From an uncultured Pelagibacteraceae bacterium (lineage in GTDB: Bacteria > Pseudomonadota > Alphaproteobacteria > Pelagibacterales > AG-422-B15), in assembly GCA_902622985.1 (NCBI GenBank), contig CACNSH010000002.1:1-64000 (forward strand): a stretch of DNA of 64,000 nt, read 5' to 3'. Position 1 is the stretch's first letter. Every line of letters starts with the position of its first letter. A program made the position numbers and the translations under genes. This document shows positions 51,918 to 61,700 of the stretch, in pieces. The notes beneath the pieces were generated by a model. It was not told where the DNA came from and did not search any database. It was given only the letters and a program-made list of their open reading frames with translations.

Positions 51918-53699
51918 TCAATCCTCCTCTGATAATCTTTCAAGATTTTTTTGCATCATAAATTCGTTTTTAACATTAATCTTTATGATAAATGATTTTA
52001 TGTTTGATCCATCATTAGCAATAAATGATTTTTCTAGAATTACAGAGTCAAATATCTCAATTTCTCTTATTCTTGTTATATAGTTTATTACATCACTATC
52101 AGAAAGCGCTTCGCCCTCTATAGAGTATGTAACAAGACCATCAAATTTTATTGAAGATAGTGCTATATTAGTCCCAGCTCTTTCTGCTAACTCAACAAGC
52201 GCCTTAGCTGCGGTACTTTGATTTGTTGTGGCTGTTTCAGATAACTTCAAGCTATCAATTAGTGTTTTATTTTCATTTTTAAGTTTAATCATTCTAAGCT
52301 GTAAATCAGTCAATTGACTTTCAATTTGTGTGTAATCAGACAAACTTTTATTGTTTTTAGATGATTGAGATATAAAATTATAACCTACTGCTAATGATGA
52401 AATTAGCATTATTGCGACAATAGCGGCTAGAGCTATTCCAGAAAATAGCTTAGTTCTCTGAGATTTTCTGACACCCTCTCTGTTTGGAAGAAGGTTGATA
52501 TTATTAACGCCTGTTACTTTTTGATAATAACCAAAAATATCTAACTTTCTTGTAGCTAAACCAGTTACTGCAGTGAAAGATGAATTGTTAGCTTCAGCCG
52601 CTAACTTTTCAGAAATTTGTTGTGGAACGCTCATTGTATTAAATGGATCAAGGACTACAATTGTCATGTTTTTAAATTTTTTTGAAAAAGATTCAGAAAT
52701 ATTATTTATATTTGGAGAATTTGATACGAGAAATAGGTTCTCTATAGGCTCGGACTTAAACCTTGATGCATAAGAATCTAAATTTTGCTTTATCTGCATA
52801 ACAAATCGATCGATTATTGGTGAAAGTGACTTTACGTCATTATTTTCTAATCCAATTGTAGTTTTGTCTTTGGAGCTAACAAATATATCGCTTACAAAAG
52901 GAATCTCATCTTTTAAAATAAGTAAAAAATTTTCATGCGCACCAATCTCAAGTATTGCCAGAGGCGCCTTTGTCATGTTTTTTATATTTTTTGTCTCAAA
53001 GGCATTTCTTAAAGCGAAACATCTTACATCCATGACAATTGGACTCATCTGAGCATTTTTGACGATCTCTATATATTGATTTACATCTGATAATTTAGAG
53101 GCGACAAAAAGAACATCCATTAAATTTTGTGCTGAATCTTTCCTTATAACTTGGTGAAAAATTGAATATTCTTCAAGTGCATCTGGTAGCTGGGTAAGAT
53201 TTTCCCATAACGAGTCATATTCAATTGCTTTTTGCATTTCTGCTTCAGTCATCAAGGGCATTGTTATTACCTTAACGATTGAGCTTGAAACAGGCAGAGA
53301 TACCGCTGCGTTGTTAGTTGAAAATTTTCCTGATTTAAAAGCTATTTCAATTTCTTCAGAAATTTTAGCTGCGCTAGTTTTAATATCTTCTATGCGATCC
53401 AAGTGTCTATATGCTAACTTTTCAACAGTCCACTTATCATCTTTTTTTGATAATTGAGCTAATTTAATTGAGTAAGGAGTAATATCAATGCCAACTACTT
53501 CTTCTTGTTGAACAGAGTATTCACTAAGCATTGAGATGACTGAATTTGAAAACTTTGATAGTAAGCCAGAAGAGGGACTTAATTTATCAGAATTTGGTTT
53601 ATTCTTTTTTTTAAAATTCAGCTTTAAGTTAGCTGAACTAAATAAATTTTTTAGCTTTTCACCAACATCTACATTTAGTCCTGACGGTTTACCTGTCAT
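51918..53699 (-). CDS. pilM: PilM-PilN fusion protein
   Basis: A 593-residue fusion. Residues about 66-390 are PilM, an actin-like ATP-binding protein (VVGIDITPYSIKLAQL; AILEIGAHENFLLI; TGLATRKLDIF). Residues 398-593 are PilN, beginning with VNNINLLPNRE, the segment PilN uses to bind PilM, then a membrane span at 418-440, a coiled coil and a ferredoxin-like domain. Normally these are two adjacent genes. A basic, low-complexity N-terminal region (1-60) precedes PilM. The fused product would lock the cytosolic ring to the membrane alignment complex. Confidence 0.88.
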   Translation of the reverse strand: MTGKPSGLNVDVGEKLKNLFSSANLKLNFKKKNKPNSDKLSPSSGLLSKFSNSVISMLSEYSVQQEEVVGIDITPYSIKLAQLSKKDDKWTVEKLAYRHLDRIEDIKTSAAKISEEIEIAFKSGKFSTNNAAVSLPVSSSIVKVITMPLMTEAEMQKAIEYDSLWENLTQLPDALEEYSIFHQVIRKDSAQNLMDVLFVASKLSDVNQYIEIVKNAQMSPIVMDVRCFALRNAFETKNIKNMTKAPLAILEIGAHENFLLILKDEIPFVSDIFVSSKDKTTIGLENNDVKSLSPIIDRFVMQIKQNLDSYASRFKSEPIENLFLVSNSPNINNISESFSKKFKNMTIVVLDPFNTMSVPQQISEKLAAEANNSSFTAVTGLATRKLDIFGYYQKVTGVNNINLLPNREGVRKSQRTKLFSGIALAAIVAIMLISSLAVGYNFISQSSKNNKSLSDYTQIESQLTDLQLRMIKLKNENKTLIDSLKLSETATTNQSTAAKALVELAERAGTNIALSSIKFDGLVTYSIEGEALSDSDVINYITRIREIEIFDSVILEKSFIANDGSNIKSFIIKINVKNEFMMQKNLERLSEED

Positions 53700-53806
53700 C
53701 TAAATTAATTCCTTAAAAAGCATTAATATATATATAATATTAAATAGTTTTTAACCTTCGTTAACAATGTTAAATTTAGTGTATAATTGATGATATTTTT
53801 AAGTTT
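53700..53806. promoter_or_regulatory. Divergent promoter region between pilMN and pilT
   Basis: 107 bp. A TATAAT at 53782-53787 is preceded by the perfect 13-base palindrome TTAACAATGTTAA (53761-53773), a possible operator. The region must drive pilMNOPQBC leftward and pilT with the minor pilins rightward. Confidence 0.4.
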
Positions 53807-54808
53807 ATGGATAAAATTATATTAAAATTGGCTGAAATTTCTGGGATATCAGATATTCATCTTTCTGCAAACAAAGCGATATCGATTAGAGTAAATGGAT
53901 TAATCGATAAAAAAGATGAAAAAATCATTAAAAATGAAGAAATTGAGAAATTTATTCAAAAAATATTAAGTAAAGAATTAATCGAAAAACTGAAAATTGA
54001 AAAGAGTATTGATTTTAGTCTCAGTCTTGAAAAATATAGATTTAGAGGAAACGCATATTATTCTCATGACGGCATGAATCTTGTTTTAAGGAAACTAGGA
54101 AGAAATATTATGAGATTTGATGATGTAGGTTTTCCACCAGTAATATCAAATCTTATTGAAAATGAAAATGGTTTAATATTGGTTACTGGACAAACTGGTT
54201 CTGGCAAATCCACAAGCCTTGCTGCAATAATTGATTACCTGAATGAAAATTTTTACAAAAAAATAATTACATTAGAAGATCCCATTGAATTTTTACATGA
54301 TGAAAAAAATTCTATAATTTCACAAAGACAAATTGGTGATCATGCAAAAACTTATTCTTCTGCATTAAAAGCCACATTAAGGGAAGACCCAGATGTAATC
54401 TTAGTTGGTGAGCTGAGAGACTTAGAAACCATACAACTTGCTCTAACTGCTGCTGAAACAGGTCATCTGGTGTTAGCAACATTGCATACAAGTGGTGCCC
54501 CTAATACAATTAATAGAATTATTGATGTGTTTCCAGGTGATCAGCAATCTCAGATAAGGGCTCAATTAGCTTTATCGCTTAAAGGGGTTATTACTCAAAA
54601 ACTATTGCTTAAGGAAAGTGGAAACGGTCGAGTGCCTGCATTTGAAATTATGATAAGCAATCCAGCTATTCAAAACTTAATTCGTGAAGATAAGATTTTT
54701 CAGATTCCAACAATAATGCAAACAGGTTCATCTGAAGGAATGATACTCATGGATAAATATATAGAGAACCTAAAAACAGATGGCATCATCAGTTATGATA
54801 TCAACTAA
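53807..54808 (+). CDS. pilT: Pilus retraction ATPase PilT
   Basis: A 333-residue hexameric ATPase that disassembles pili. Features are Walker A GQTGSGKSTSLAA, Asp box LEDPIEF, Walker B VILVGELRDLETI, His box TGHLVLATLHTSGAPNT and the PilT-type C-terminal motif NPAIQNLIRE (AIRNLIRE in P. aeruginosa). It is shorter than PilB with no N-terminal MshEN domain, as expected. First gene of the plus-strand minor-pilin operon. Confidence 0.95.
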   Translation: MDKIILKLAEISGISDIHLSANKAISIRVNGLIDKKDEKIIKNEEIEKFIQKILSKELIEKLKIEKSIDFSLSLEKYRFRGNAYYSHDGMNLVLRKLGRNIMRFDDVGFPPVISNLIENENGLILVTGQTGSGKSTSLAAIIDYLNENFYKKIITLEDPIEFLHDEKNSIISQRQIGDHAKTYSSALKATLREDPDVILVGELRDLETIQLALTAAETGHLVLATLHTSGAPNTINRIIDVFPGDQQSQIRAQLALSLKGVITQKLLLKESGNGRVPAFEIMISNPAIQNLIREDKIFQIPTIMQTGSSEGMILMDKYIENLKTDGIISYDIN

Positions 54809-55397
54809 TTATGCAGAAAAAGGTCTAACTCTACTAGAAATTCTTGTTGTCCTTGCAATCATAGGAATTGTTGCTGCAATCAGTGTTCCAAATATTTCCG
54901 GATGGACATCCTCAAGAACAATAAATAATGATTTGGGAGAATTAACCAAATTAATTGACTATGCCAAAGTGAATAGTATTAAAAAAAAGAAAAAATTTTT
55001 GCTGGTCAATGATAATAACAGCAAATCCTTAAATCTATATCAAAGTAAAAATGTTGACACCTCAACAAACTGTACATCCTATAACTCTTCAACATTTGAA
55101 TATGCATCTGGTTATGAAGCTTCTCAAAAAGTCACTTCAAATATCTTAGCTCAAAGGGGAGTCTCGAGAGGATACACAGACCCCTCAACAGAACTTTGTT
55201 TTTTTTCAGATGGCACTGTTTCAGCTAATACAACTGGTTATGAAATAAGCTACAGAGATAGAAGTTATCGATTATCGGTTTGGATTACTGGTTTTTATGA
55301 AGTGCTTAGATATTCTGAAGTTTCTTGTCCTGCAGAAAAGAGAGCATATGACAGAGATAACAATATTATTCAAAATTGGTGTGAGGTAAGTCAATGA
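54780..55397 (+). CDS. fimT: FimT/GspH-type minor pilin
   Basis: A 205-residue prepilin. Leader ends with AEKG, site G-LTLLEILVV, stem IIGIVAAISVPNISGW. The following ELTKLIDYAKVNSIKKKKKF matches the FimT/GspH N-terminal region. FimT-type pilins prime pilus assembly and in some bacteria bind DNA; the KKKKKF patch is basic. Two starts are possible (54780 or 54795), both inside the end of pilT. Confidence 0.88.
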   Translation: MASSVMISTNYAEKGLTLLEILVVLAIIGIVAAISVPNISGWTSSRTINNDLGELTKLIDYAKVNSIKKKKKFLLVNDNNSKSLNLYQSKNVDTSTNCTSYNSSTFEYASGYEASQKVTSNILAQRGVSRGYTDPSTELCFFSDGTVSANTTGYEISYRDRSYRLSVWITGFYEVLRYSEVSCPAEKRAYDRDNNIIQNWCEVSQ

Positions 55398-55876
55398 ACA
55401 AGCAAGCTGGAGTTAGTTTGATTGAAGCCATGGTAGCAGCAGTTGTCGTAGGAATTGGTTTTGTTGCTATTTATGGAATTACAACTTCCTCCACAAGAGT
55501 GTTGTTGAATTCTATAGATCGCGAGAAAGGAAATATGATAGCTAATATGATTATGGAAGACATCGTTATTGATGTAGAAAACATAACTCAATACCACAAT
55601 ATAAATTTTTCCTCCTCACCATTAAGTCAAACGAATTCTGTAGAAAAAAAACATGAGAAATGGAAAAGTGCTGCAGATAAGATGTTTGATCAAGTTCAAA
55701 GCGGATCAACTGAGTGCTCCGGCGGTAATCCTAAAGAATGGAAAAATTGTCATTATAGAAAAGTTGAGGTTGTTGAAACCTCAAGTGGCAGTAAAGTTTA
55801 TACAATTTCAGTTCACCTTTCTAACAGAGAAGGAAGAGCAGTTAATACATTTAAAAGGACAATCAATGCAGAGTGA
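55394..55876 (+). CDS. pilV: PilV-type minor pilin
   Basis: A 160-residue prepilin with leader MNKQAG, site G-VSLIEAMVA (Val at position 1, Glu5 present) and a stem GIGFVAIYGITTSSTRV that matches PilV/PilI. It starts within the fimT stop (ATGA). The head has a cysteine pair (TECSGG, KNCHYR) and a Ser/Gly region. Confidence 0.85.
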   Translation: MNKQAGVSLIEAMVAAVVVGIGFVAIYGITTSSTRVLLNSIDREKGNMIANMIMEDIVIDVENITQYHNINFSSSPLSQTNSVEKKHEKWKSAADKMFDQVQSGSTECSGGNPKEWKNCHYRKVEVVETSSGSKVYTISVHLSNREGRAVNTFKRTINAE

Positions 55877-57359
55877 AAAAGGATTCAGCTTAGTTGAAAT
55901 GATGATTACATTGGCCATCAGCGCCATCATCATAGGAGCCGCTTTTGGCTCATATACAATTATCTCAAGAAATTTTGAGTGGCAAAAAGATATGAAATAT
56001 ATTTCACAATCTGCAAGAAATGTTATTGAAATGATACAAAAAGATATCCGAAATGCAGGATTTCGTTTTGAAGCTAATGCATCCATTGCAGATCCAGTTA
56101 AAATCTACGATGCAGGAGATTGCTGTGATCGAATTGAAATTATTTATGACGAAACAATTAATAAAAGAGTAAAAATTGAATACAAGCTTCAACAATACTC
56201 AAGCGACAATACTCGTTTTCGTCTTTATAAAAAGAAAACAAATCTTTCAAATAATAATACAGTTGAATTTGATACACCTATTGCAGATTACATAGAAGCA
56301 CTTAAATTTACGGGGTCAAGAGGCAATTGTACTGATGGTGATGTGAAAAAAGGATGTGGTATTGAACAATTGGTTACCCCCTCCTCAGCTAGATACGTAA
56401 CTCTACATGGCAGAAACAATAATACTTGTTCTGATGATATATTAAAAATATTTGATGGTGATCCAACTACATTTTGGTCATGTACTAGAGATAGCGGTGA
56501 ATACGATACCAACAATACAAATTATTTGCTCCTTACATTCCCTGTAGAATTTAGACCAACGAAAGTCATTACAAACGGTAGTTTATCCGGAGTTAATGGT
56601 GGAAGCTTCGATCTAACTCAAGGTGAGAATTTTGCTAGGGGTGTTTGCGCGTACAATAGTTGCTTTACAAATACAACACACCCTTGGGGCACTTCTTATC
56701 CAACAAATCTTAACACTTCATTTGCATTCATACGGGCCGGAACCTCCCCATCTGCAGTTTCAGATCAGATCCACACTGAGGGTGGATGGAGATGTATTGC
56801 TAATCCTGTAATTGAGAACTTCTTTAGTAGTTCATGGCACCCGCCTGGTGTAAGAAACTGTGGAGATAATAACTATTATTATGGAAATTTGAATTACAAT
56901 CAAAACATAAGTAGTGGTCCCTCTATAAGAATTAACCCCGTAACTTCTCAAACTATTAAATTTACAGGTGATGGTAGCGCAGGTCATTCACTTGATCTCA
57001 GCTATTCAAAATATTTAACTATAAGAATTGATAGTGAAGGTGACCGGTGTGCCTACAGTTCAGCTGATGAAGCATGGGAGAGCAGGTATCACAGAGAAGG
57101 AGTATGCAATATTACATGGCAAAATGATTATATTGCAATGTCAGATATGGCAATTTATGGTGAGGTCTTTACCGGCACTATCTCTCCACAAGAAGTAAAA
57201 GTTGAATTATTACAAAGAAGCCCCAGAGAACATGGTAATACAGATAGAAATTTTTCTACAACAATTGGTAATTTTTCAATAAATGTAAATGATAAATTTC
57301 TAAGAGATAATTATTTGACCTCAGCAACTATGAGGAATGTTTATTACCAATCACCATGA
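55866..57359 (+). CDS. pilW: PilW-type minor pilin with discoidin-like insert
   Basis: A 497-residue prepilin, much larger than ordinary PilW. Residues 1-150 are PilW: site G-FSLVEMMITLAISAIIIGAAFG and SARNVIEMIQKDIRNAGF. Residues about 170-435 look like an F5/8 type C (discoidin) carbohydrate- or lipid-binding module (IFDGDPTTFWSC, LLLTFPVEFRPTKV, IAMSDMAIYG). Residues 440-497 return to a PilW-like tail. The insert has about ten cysteines. The start at 55866 overlaps pilV by 11 nt. Likely a tip adhesin; the module call is by eye. Confidence 0.8.
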   Translation: MQSEKGFSLVEMMITLAISAIIIGAAFGSYTIISRNFEWQKDMKYISQSARNVIEMIQKDIRNAGFRFEANASIADPVKIYDAGDCCDRIEIIYDETINKRVKIEYKLQQYSSDNTRFRLYKKKTNLSNNNTVEFDTPIADYIEALKFTGSRGNCTDGDVKKGCGIEQLVTPSSARYVTLHGRNNNTCSDDILKIFDGDPTTFWSCTRDSGEYDTNNTNYLLLTFPVEFRPTKVITNGSLSGVNGGSFDLTQGENFARGVCAYNSCFTNTTHPWGTSYPTNLNTSFAFIRAGTSPSAVSDQIHTEGGWRCIANPVIENFFSSSWHPPGVRNCGDNNYYYGNLNYNQNISSGPSIRINPVTSQTIKFTGDGSAGHSLDLSYSKYLTIRIDSEGDRCAYSSADEAWESRYHREGVCNITWQNDYIAMSDMAIYGEVFTGTISPQEVKVELLQRSPREHGNTDRNFSTTIGNFSINVNDKFLRDNYLTSATMRNVYYQSP

Positions 57360-57562
57360 TTAAACTCTTTAGAAAAAACATATTTTTTAGATTTACAATT
57401 TATATAATAATAATTCTTAGTTTTATTTACTTTAACTTATCTACCTATGATATTTATATATTAAGTCGAAATCCAATGGTATTTTTTAGAACAAATTGGT
57501 TTGAAATTGTAACAATTTCACTTTTATTTGCAATTTACTACAAAGTGTCTGCTAAAAAATGA
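57356..57562 (+). CDS. Small two-span membrane protein, unknown
   Basis: A 68-residue protein with two membrane helices (FFRFTIYIIIILSFIYFNL and EIVTISLLFAIYYKV). Its ATG overlaps the pilW stop (ATGA). Not recognised; translational coupling suggests a role in the minor pilin operon. The small size makes this moderate confidence. Confidence 0.55.
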   Translation: MIKLFRKNIFFRFTIYIIIILSFIYFNLSTYDIYILSRNPMVFFRTNWFEIVTISLLFAIYYKVSAKK

Positions 57563-57598
57563 TAGACTTTTTAATGATTTATTAAATCTTATAAAAGA

Positions 57599-58198
57599 AT
57601 GAATAAAAGATATATTGTTAATAATAAAGAGCAAGGGTTCGCACTCGTTGTTTCATTATTGCTACTAGTGATTACAACACTGATGGCCTCTCTTTTAGTC
57701 ATCAACGCTGCCAATCAATCCAAACTCACAAAAGACTCTACTGATAAATTCCAAACATTTCTAAGTGCTGAAACCGGTATTGAAGATGCACTAAATTACA
57801 TAAAAACAGAAGCTGCAGCAGGTCGTTATCCAATTAATGGAAGTTCTTCTATTAACCAAATTTGTGAGTCTCCCATGAGCGTTACATTAGAGGAGTCATA
57901 TCAAGTAGTTGATCTACCAACTGATACTAAAGACCTTCATACTGTTATGAACCTTTCAAGTGCTGGTTTAGGTGATTGGCAAAATGAATATAGAAATGAA
58001 AAATTTAATTATATCATAAGCAATATTGGTGGTGGAACTAGTGGAGGGACCGGCTCAGGAAGTGATGTGGGAGTTGGATCAAATTACAGCAGTGTTGGAG
58101 CTGGGATGACATATAAATACAGAATATTTTCTTGTGGTGTAGATGCTAATGAAAATAAAATTACTGTGATAGAGGTAATTGCATCATTAGACCTATGA
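57599..58198 (+). CDS. pilX: PilX-type minor pilin
   Basis: A 199-residue prepilin with leader NKEQG, site G-FALVVSLLLLVITTLMASLLVI (no Glu5, as typical of PilX) and SKLTKDSTDKFQTFLSAETGIEDALNYI matching the PilX N-terminal region. A Gly-rich loop (NIGGGTSGGTGSGSDVG) lies near residue 150. The stop overlaps the next start (ATGA). Confidence 0.85.
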   Translation: MNKRYIVNNKEQGFALVVSLLLLVITTLMASLLVINAANQSKLTKDSTDKFQTFLSAETGIEDALNYIKTEAAAGRYPINGSSSINQICESPMSVTLEESYQVVDLPTDTKDLHTVMNLSSAGLGDWQNEYRNEKFNYIISNIGGGTSGGTGSGSDVGVGSNYSSVGAGMTYKYRIFSCGVDANENKITVIEVIASLDL

Positions 58199-58713
58199 AA
58201 TATCTAATTAAATTATTTTTCTGTATACTTATTTTCAATATTCCAGTTCTTGCAGACTGTAACTTTGAACGTTTAAGTCTTGGAACAGGTTCTGAAATGG
58301 TTAAATCAGTTTACAATATTGATATCCAACAAGATAAAGAAAATTTTAGCTTATCTTCATCCTCACCAAAAGGTGTTAAGGGGCATAAAATATGTGATGA
58401 CAATAAATATGATGATTTAAATTTTAGATTTTTCTTTATAGATCATACATTACAACTAATCAGTATCATTGATAACAATTCGGAGATCAATCACTTTGAG
58501 AATCTCGTTAATTTTTATGGAAACCCTACTTACCAAAGAATTACTAAAAATATAGATGGGATTGATGATCACCATTGGGCATTTTCAGATAAGGATGTCT
58601 TCCTTCAAATTATAAAACAAAACGAAGAAATAATAAGCAATATAAAAATTATTAATAAAAATTATGTATCGAAGCTTAATGGTTTTGAGGGCGATGATGA
58701 TGTATTGCACTAA
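58195..58713 (+). CDS. Secreted protein between pilX and pilY1, unknown
   Basis: A 172-residue protein with a signal peptide (MKYLIKLFFCILIFNIPVLA-DC). The mature part has a beta-rich appearance with EMVKSVYNIDIQQ and HHWAFSDKDVFLQII. No family is recognised. It starts at the pilX stop and its end overlaps pilY1, so it is probably a periplasmic partner of the minor pilin complex. Confidence 0.65.
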   Translation: MKYLIKLFFCILIFNIPVLADCNFERLSLGTGSEMVKSVYNIDIQQDKENFSLSSSSPKGVKGHKICDDNKYDDLNFRFFFIDHTLQLISIIDNNSEINHFENLVNFYGNPTYQRITKNIDGIDDHHWAFSDKDVFLQIIKQNEEIISNIKIINKNYVSKLNGFEGDDDVLH

Positions 58714-61700
58714 TATCAAATCAGTTATTAGACTAACATTTTTTATTATTTTACTCTACGCTGGTACGGCTTCGTCTAAATCACTTCCACCCGGTACAGG
58801 TCAAGCGGATGTTAAGGCCAATATTTTGATTATGTTAGACACCTCTGGAAGCATGAGTGCTGCTGTACCATTTACGCCAATTACGATATCAGGACCAAAT
58901 GATTCCGATGTTGACTCAAATGGAAACGTTCATACGATTAATTGGAATGGTGGCTTTATATCTGTCCACAATTACCTTGGTACCCCTGTAACGACATACG
59001 GTCAAGGTGGTTCTTCAGGATATAGAGCTTCAAAAATAGCGATTGACTCAGATGACAATGTCTACGGCAAAAATACTAGCACACTCGTCAAATGGAAAAA
59101 AACAGGGATTAACACTTGGACAGAGGACTGGGTGGTTGAAATTAACAATTCTAATGGTTGTGGAAATGGTGATGATGATTCTGATATTGAAATATATGAT
59201 AGAACTAATCAAATTTATATTACTGATAGAGAAACTAATAAAACGTGTATTTATAGTACAGCTGGTACATTTATAGGATCTAGATCAACATCCCCTACTC
59301 ACAATTACCCATATGCAATAGATAGTAATAACGGTGTCGCGTATCACTTTACAAGTGATAGTACGTTAAAAGTTGACTACATAGACACCACAAGAACTCC
59401 TGAAGGCACTGGGACAGGTGAGTCAGCTTATCTTGGTAATATTGTTACACCTCCAGACTTTGTTTATTGGAGCAAGGTCAACGACATAGAAATTGACAAA
59501 AGAGGCGATATTTATATTGCCGACAGAACAGGAGGGAAAATCCACAAGTTTTCTGCATTTAATACACCTGGTGGAGGTTTGCAGCACATTGGAACATATA
59601 CGTGTACTGGGCTATCATCCGGTCTTTTTGGAGTATATGGGTTTGGTATTGATCATGTGAATGATGTTCTTTGGGGAGCGGATTATGAAGGTGGGCAGAT
59701 TGTTAAAGCGTCCATTGGAGCTGGAAATACGTGGACATGTGACAGCGCTGTCGGAAGCCCCACATCAAAATCAAGAATGCAAGTTGCAACAGACGTAATT
59801 AAAGTTCTGATGCAAGACTCGTCTCTAACAGATGGAGCAAATTTTGGACTTTTAAATTGGTCATGGTCTGACTGGCAATTGAGAAATTATAATATTTTTA
59901 GTGGCTTCCCGTATAATCTTCAGGGGCCTTACCCTCAAAACAAAGCCAATACTTTAAAAGCGCCTATTTCTCCAACTGGCGCCCAAGAAATACTATCATC
60001 CATACCCAACACATTAACTAGAGGCTATTATCCTTCATACTCAGAAGCTGGTGACTGTACTTTTCCATGCTCAGGTGGAACATACATAGACGATGCTCTA
60101 AATATTGCAAAAGATTATTTTAATGGCAATTTTGCTGGACACCCTTCACCTATTGATCCAAATGCTTCATGTCAAAATAATTATATAATAGTAATAAGTG
60201 ATGGAGCATTTAATGGTACTGACCCATCTAATACCACACTTCAGTTGTATCAAGACCTTGGAATTAAAACTTATATGGTTGGATTTGCCTTAACCGATGA
60301 CCCAGGAACAGCAGCTGATGAACTTGCAATTGCCCAATCTAACTGGTCTAAAATTGCAACTAATGGTCAAACTGAAACAGTTTTATATGCGGACAATGAA
60401 GTAGCATTAATCAATGTTTTAAGAGATGCAATTCGCCAAGCAGTCTCATTACCTTTAACCTTTTCATCACCTCAGATTTTACCAGATATAAATCTTGGAG
60501 ACAGTATTTACCAATCGGTTTTTGAATTTGAAAACAAGAAACAATGGAAAGGTCATTTAAAAAAATACAAAATGGACAACTCTGGAAATATAATTGAACC
60601 AGAAGAATGGGATGCTGGTACACTTTTGAATAATGTTAGACATTTCTCCAGAAATGTATGGACAGTTTTTCCAAACATGTCCTCAAGTGATATTAATAAC
60701 TTTACAACTTCAAACATTGGAGCATTCAAAGCCGAAATGTATTTAAATTCTGCTATTCCTCTGCAGCATGGTATTGGAACAGAACCTTATAACATTGTTG
60801 AATTTACAAGAGGTGGTGATGCCTTTGATTATGATGCTGATGGTGATCTTGTAGAGGATCGCAATTGGAAACTAGCTGATATATTTCACTCAGAGCCTGC
60901 TCTTGTTTCTGTACCACCTGACGCTATTTCATCTGCAGTAAGTAATTCTGATGATTACTATCGACACCAAAAAAATTATAAAAACTTTAAAGAGATACAA
61001 TCAAATAGAAAAGCGATTGTTTTAGCAGGATCAAATGCAGGAATGCTGCATGCATTTGATGTTTTAAGCGGCGAAGAATTATGGGCTTTTATTCCTCCAT
61101 CTATGTTGTCCAATTTAAGAAATGTTATTTCTTCAAATGCAAATCAAACTAATTCTATTTATGGAGTTGACGGAAGCCCTTTGGTAAAAGATATTTTTAT
61201 AAACGGAGAATGGAAAACAATTGTAATAACTGGGTTAGGTAAAGGTGGGAAATCATACTTTGTATTAGATATAACTGATACACAAAATCCGGAACACATG
61301 TTTACTGTAATGAATGATCCAGTAAGACAAAAAGTTTATCACTGGAATTCAAATGGATTTAAAACAATTTACGACTATACAGGAGGCTCTATTGATGAAA
61401 ATTATGACTATAGAAAATTGGGTGAAGCATGGTCAACGCCAAGGGTTTTAAGATTAAAAATAAATGGCAACGATAAGTGGGCTGCGGTCTTTGGAGCGGG
61501 TTACAATAATAATGTAACTTCATCATATGGATCAGCTGTTTTTGTAATTGATCTTGAGGAAGAAGGAAAAGTCCTTCAGGTCATTGATATCGAGGATAAA
61601 GATGATCCAAATGATTCAACAAATTATGTGATTAATTCTGTACCAGCTTCGTTAACTCCGATAATTCCAGAAAACACTTCAATAGCTAATTACTCTGGTG

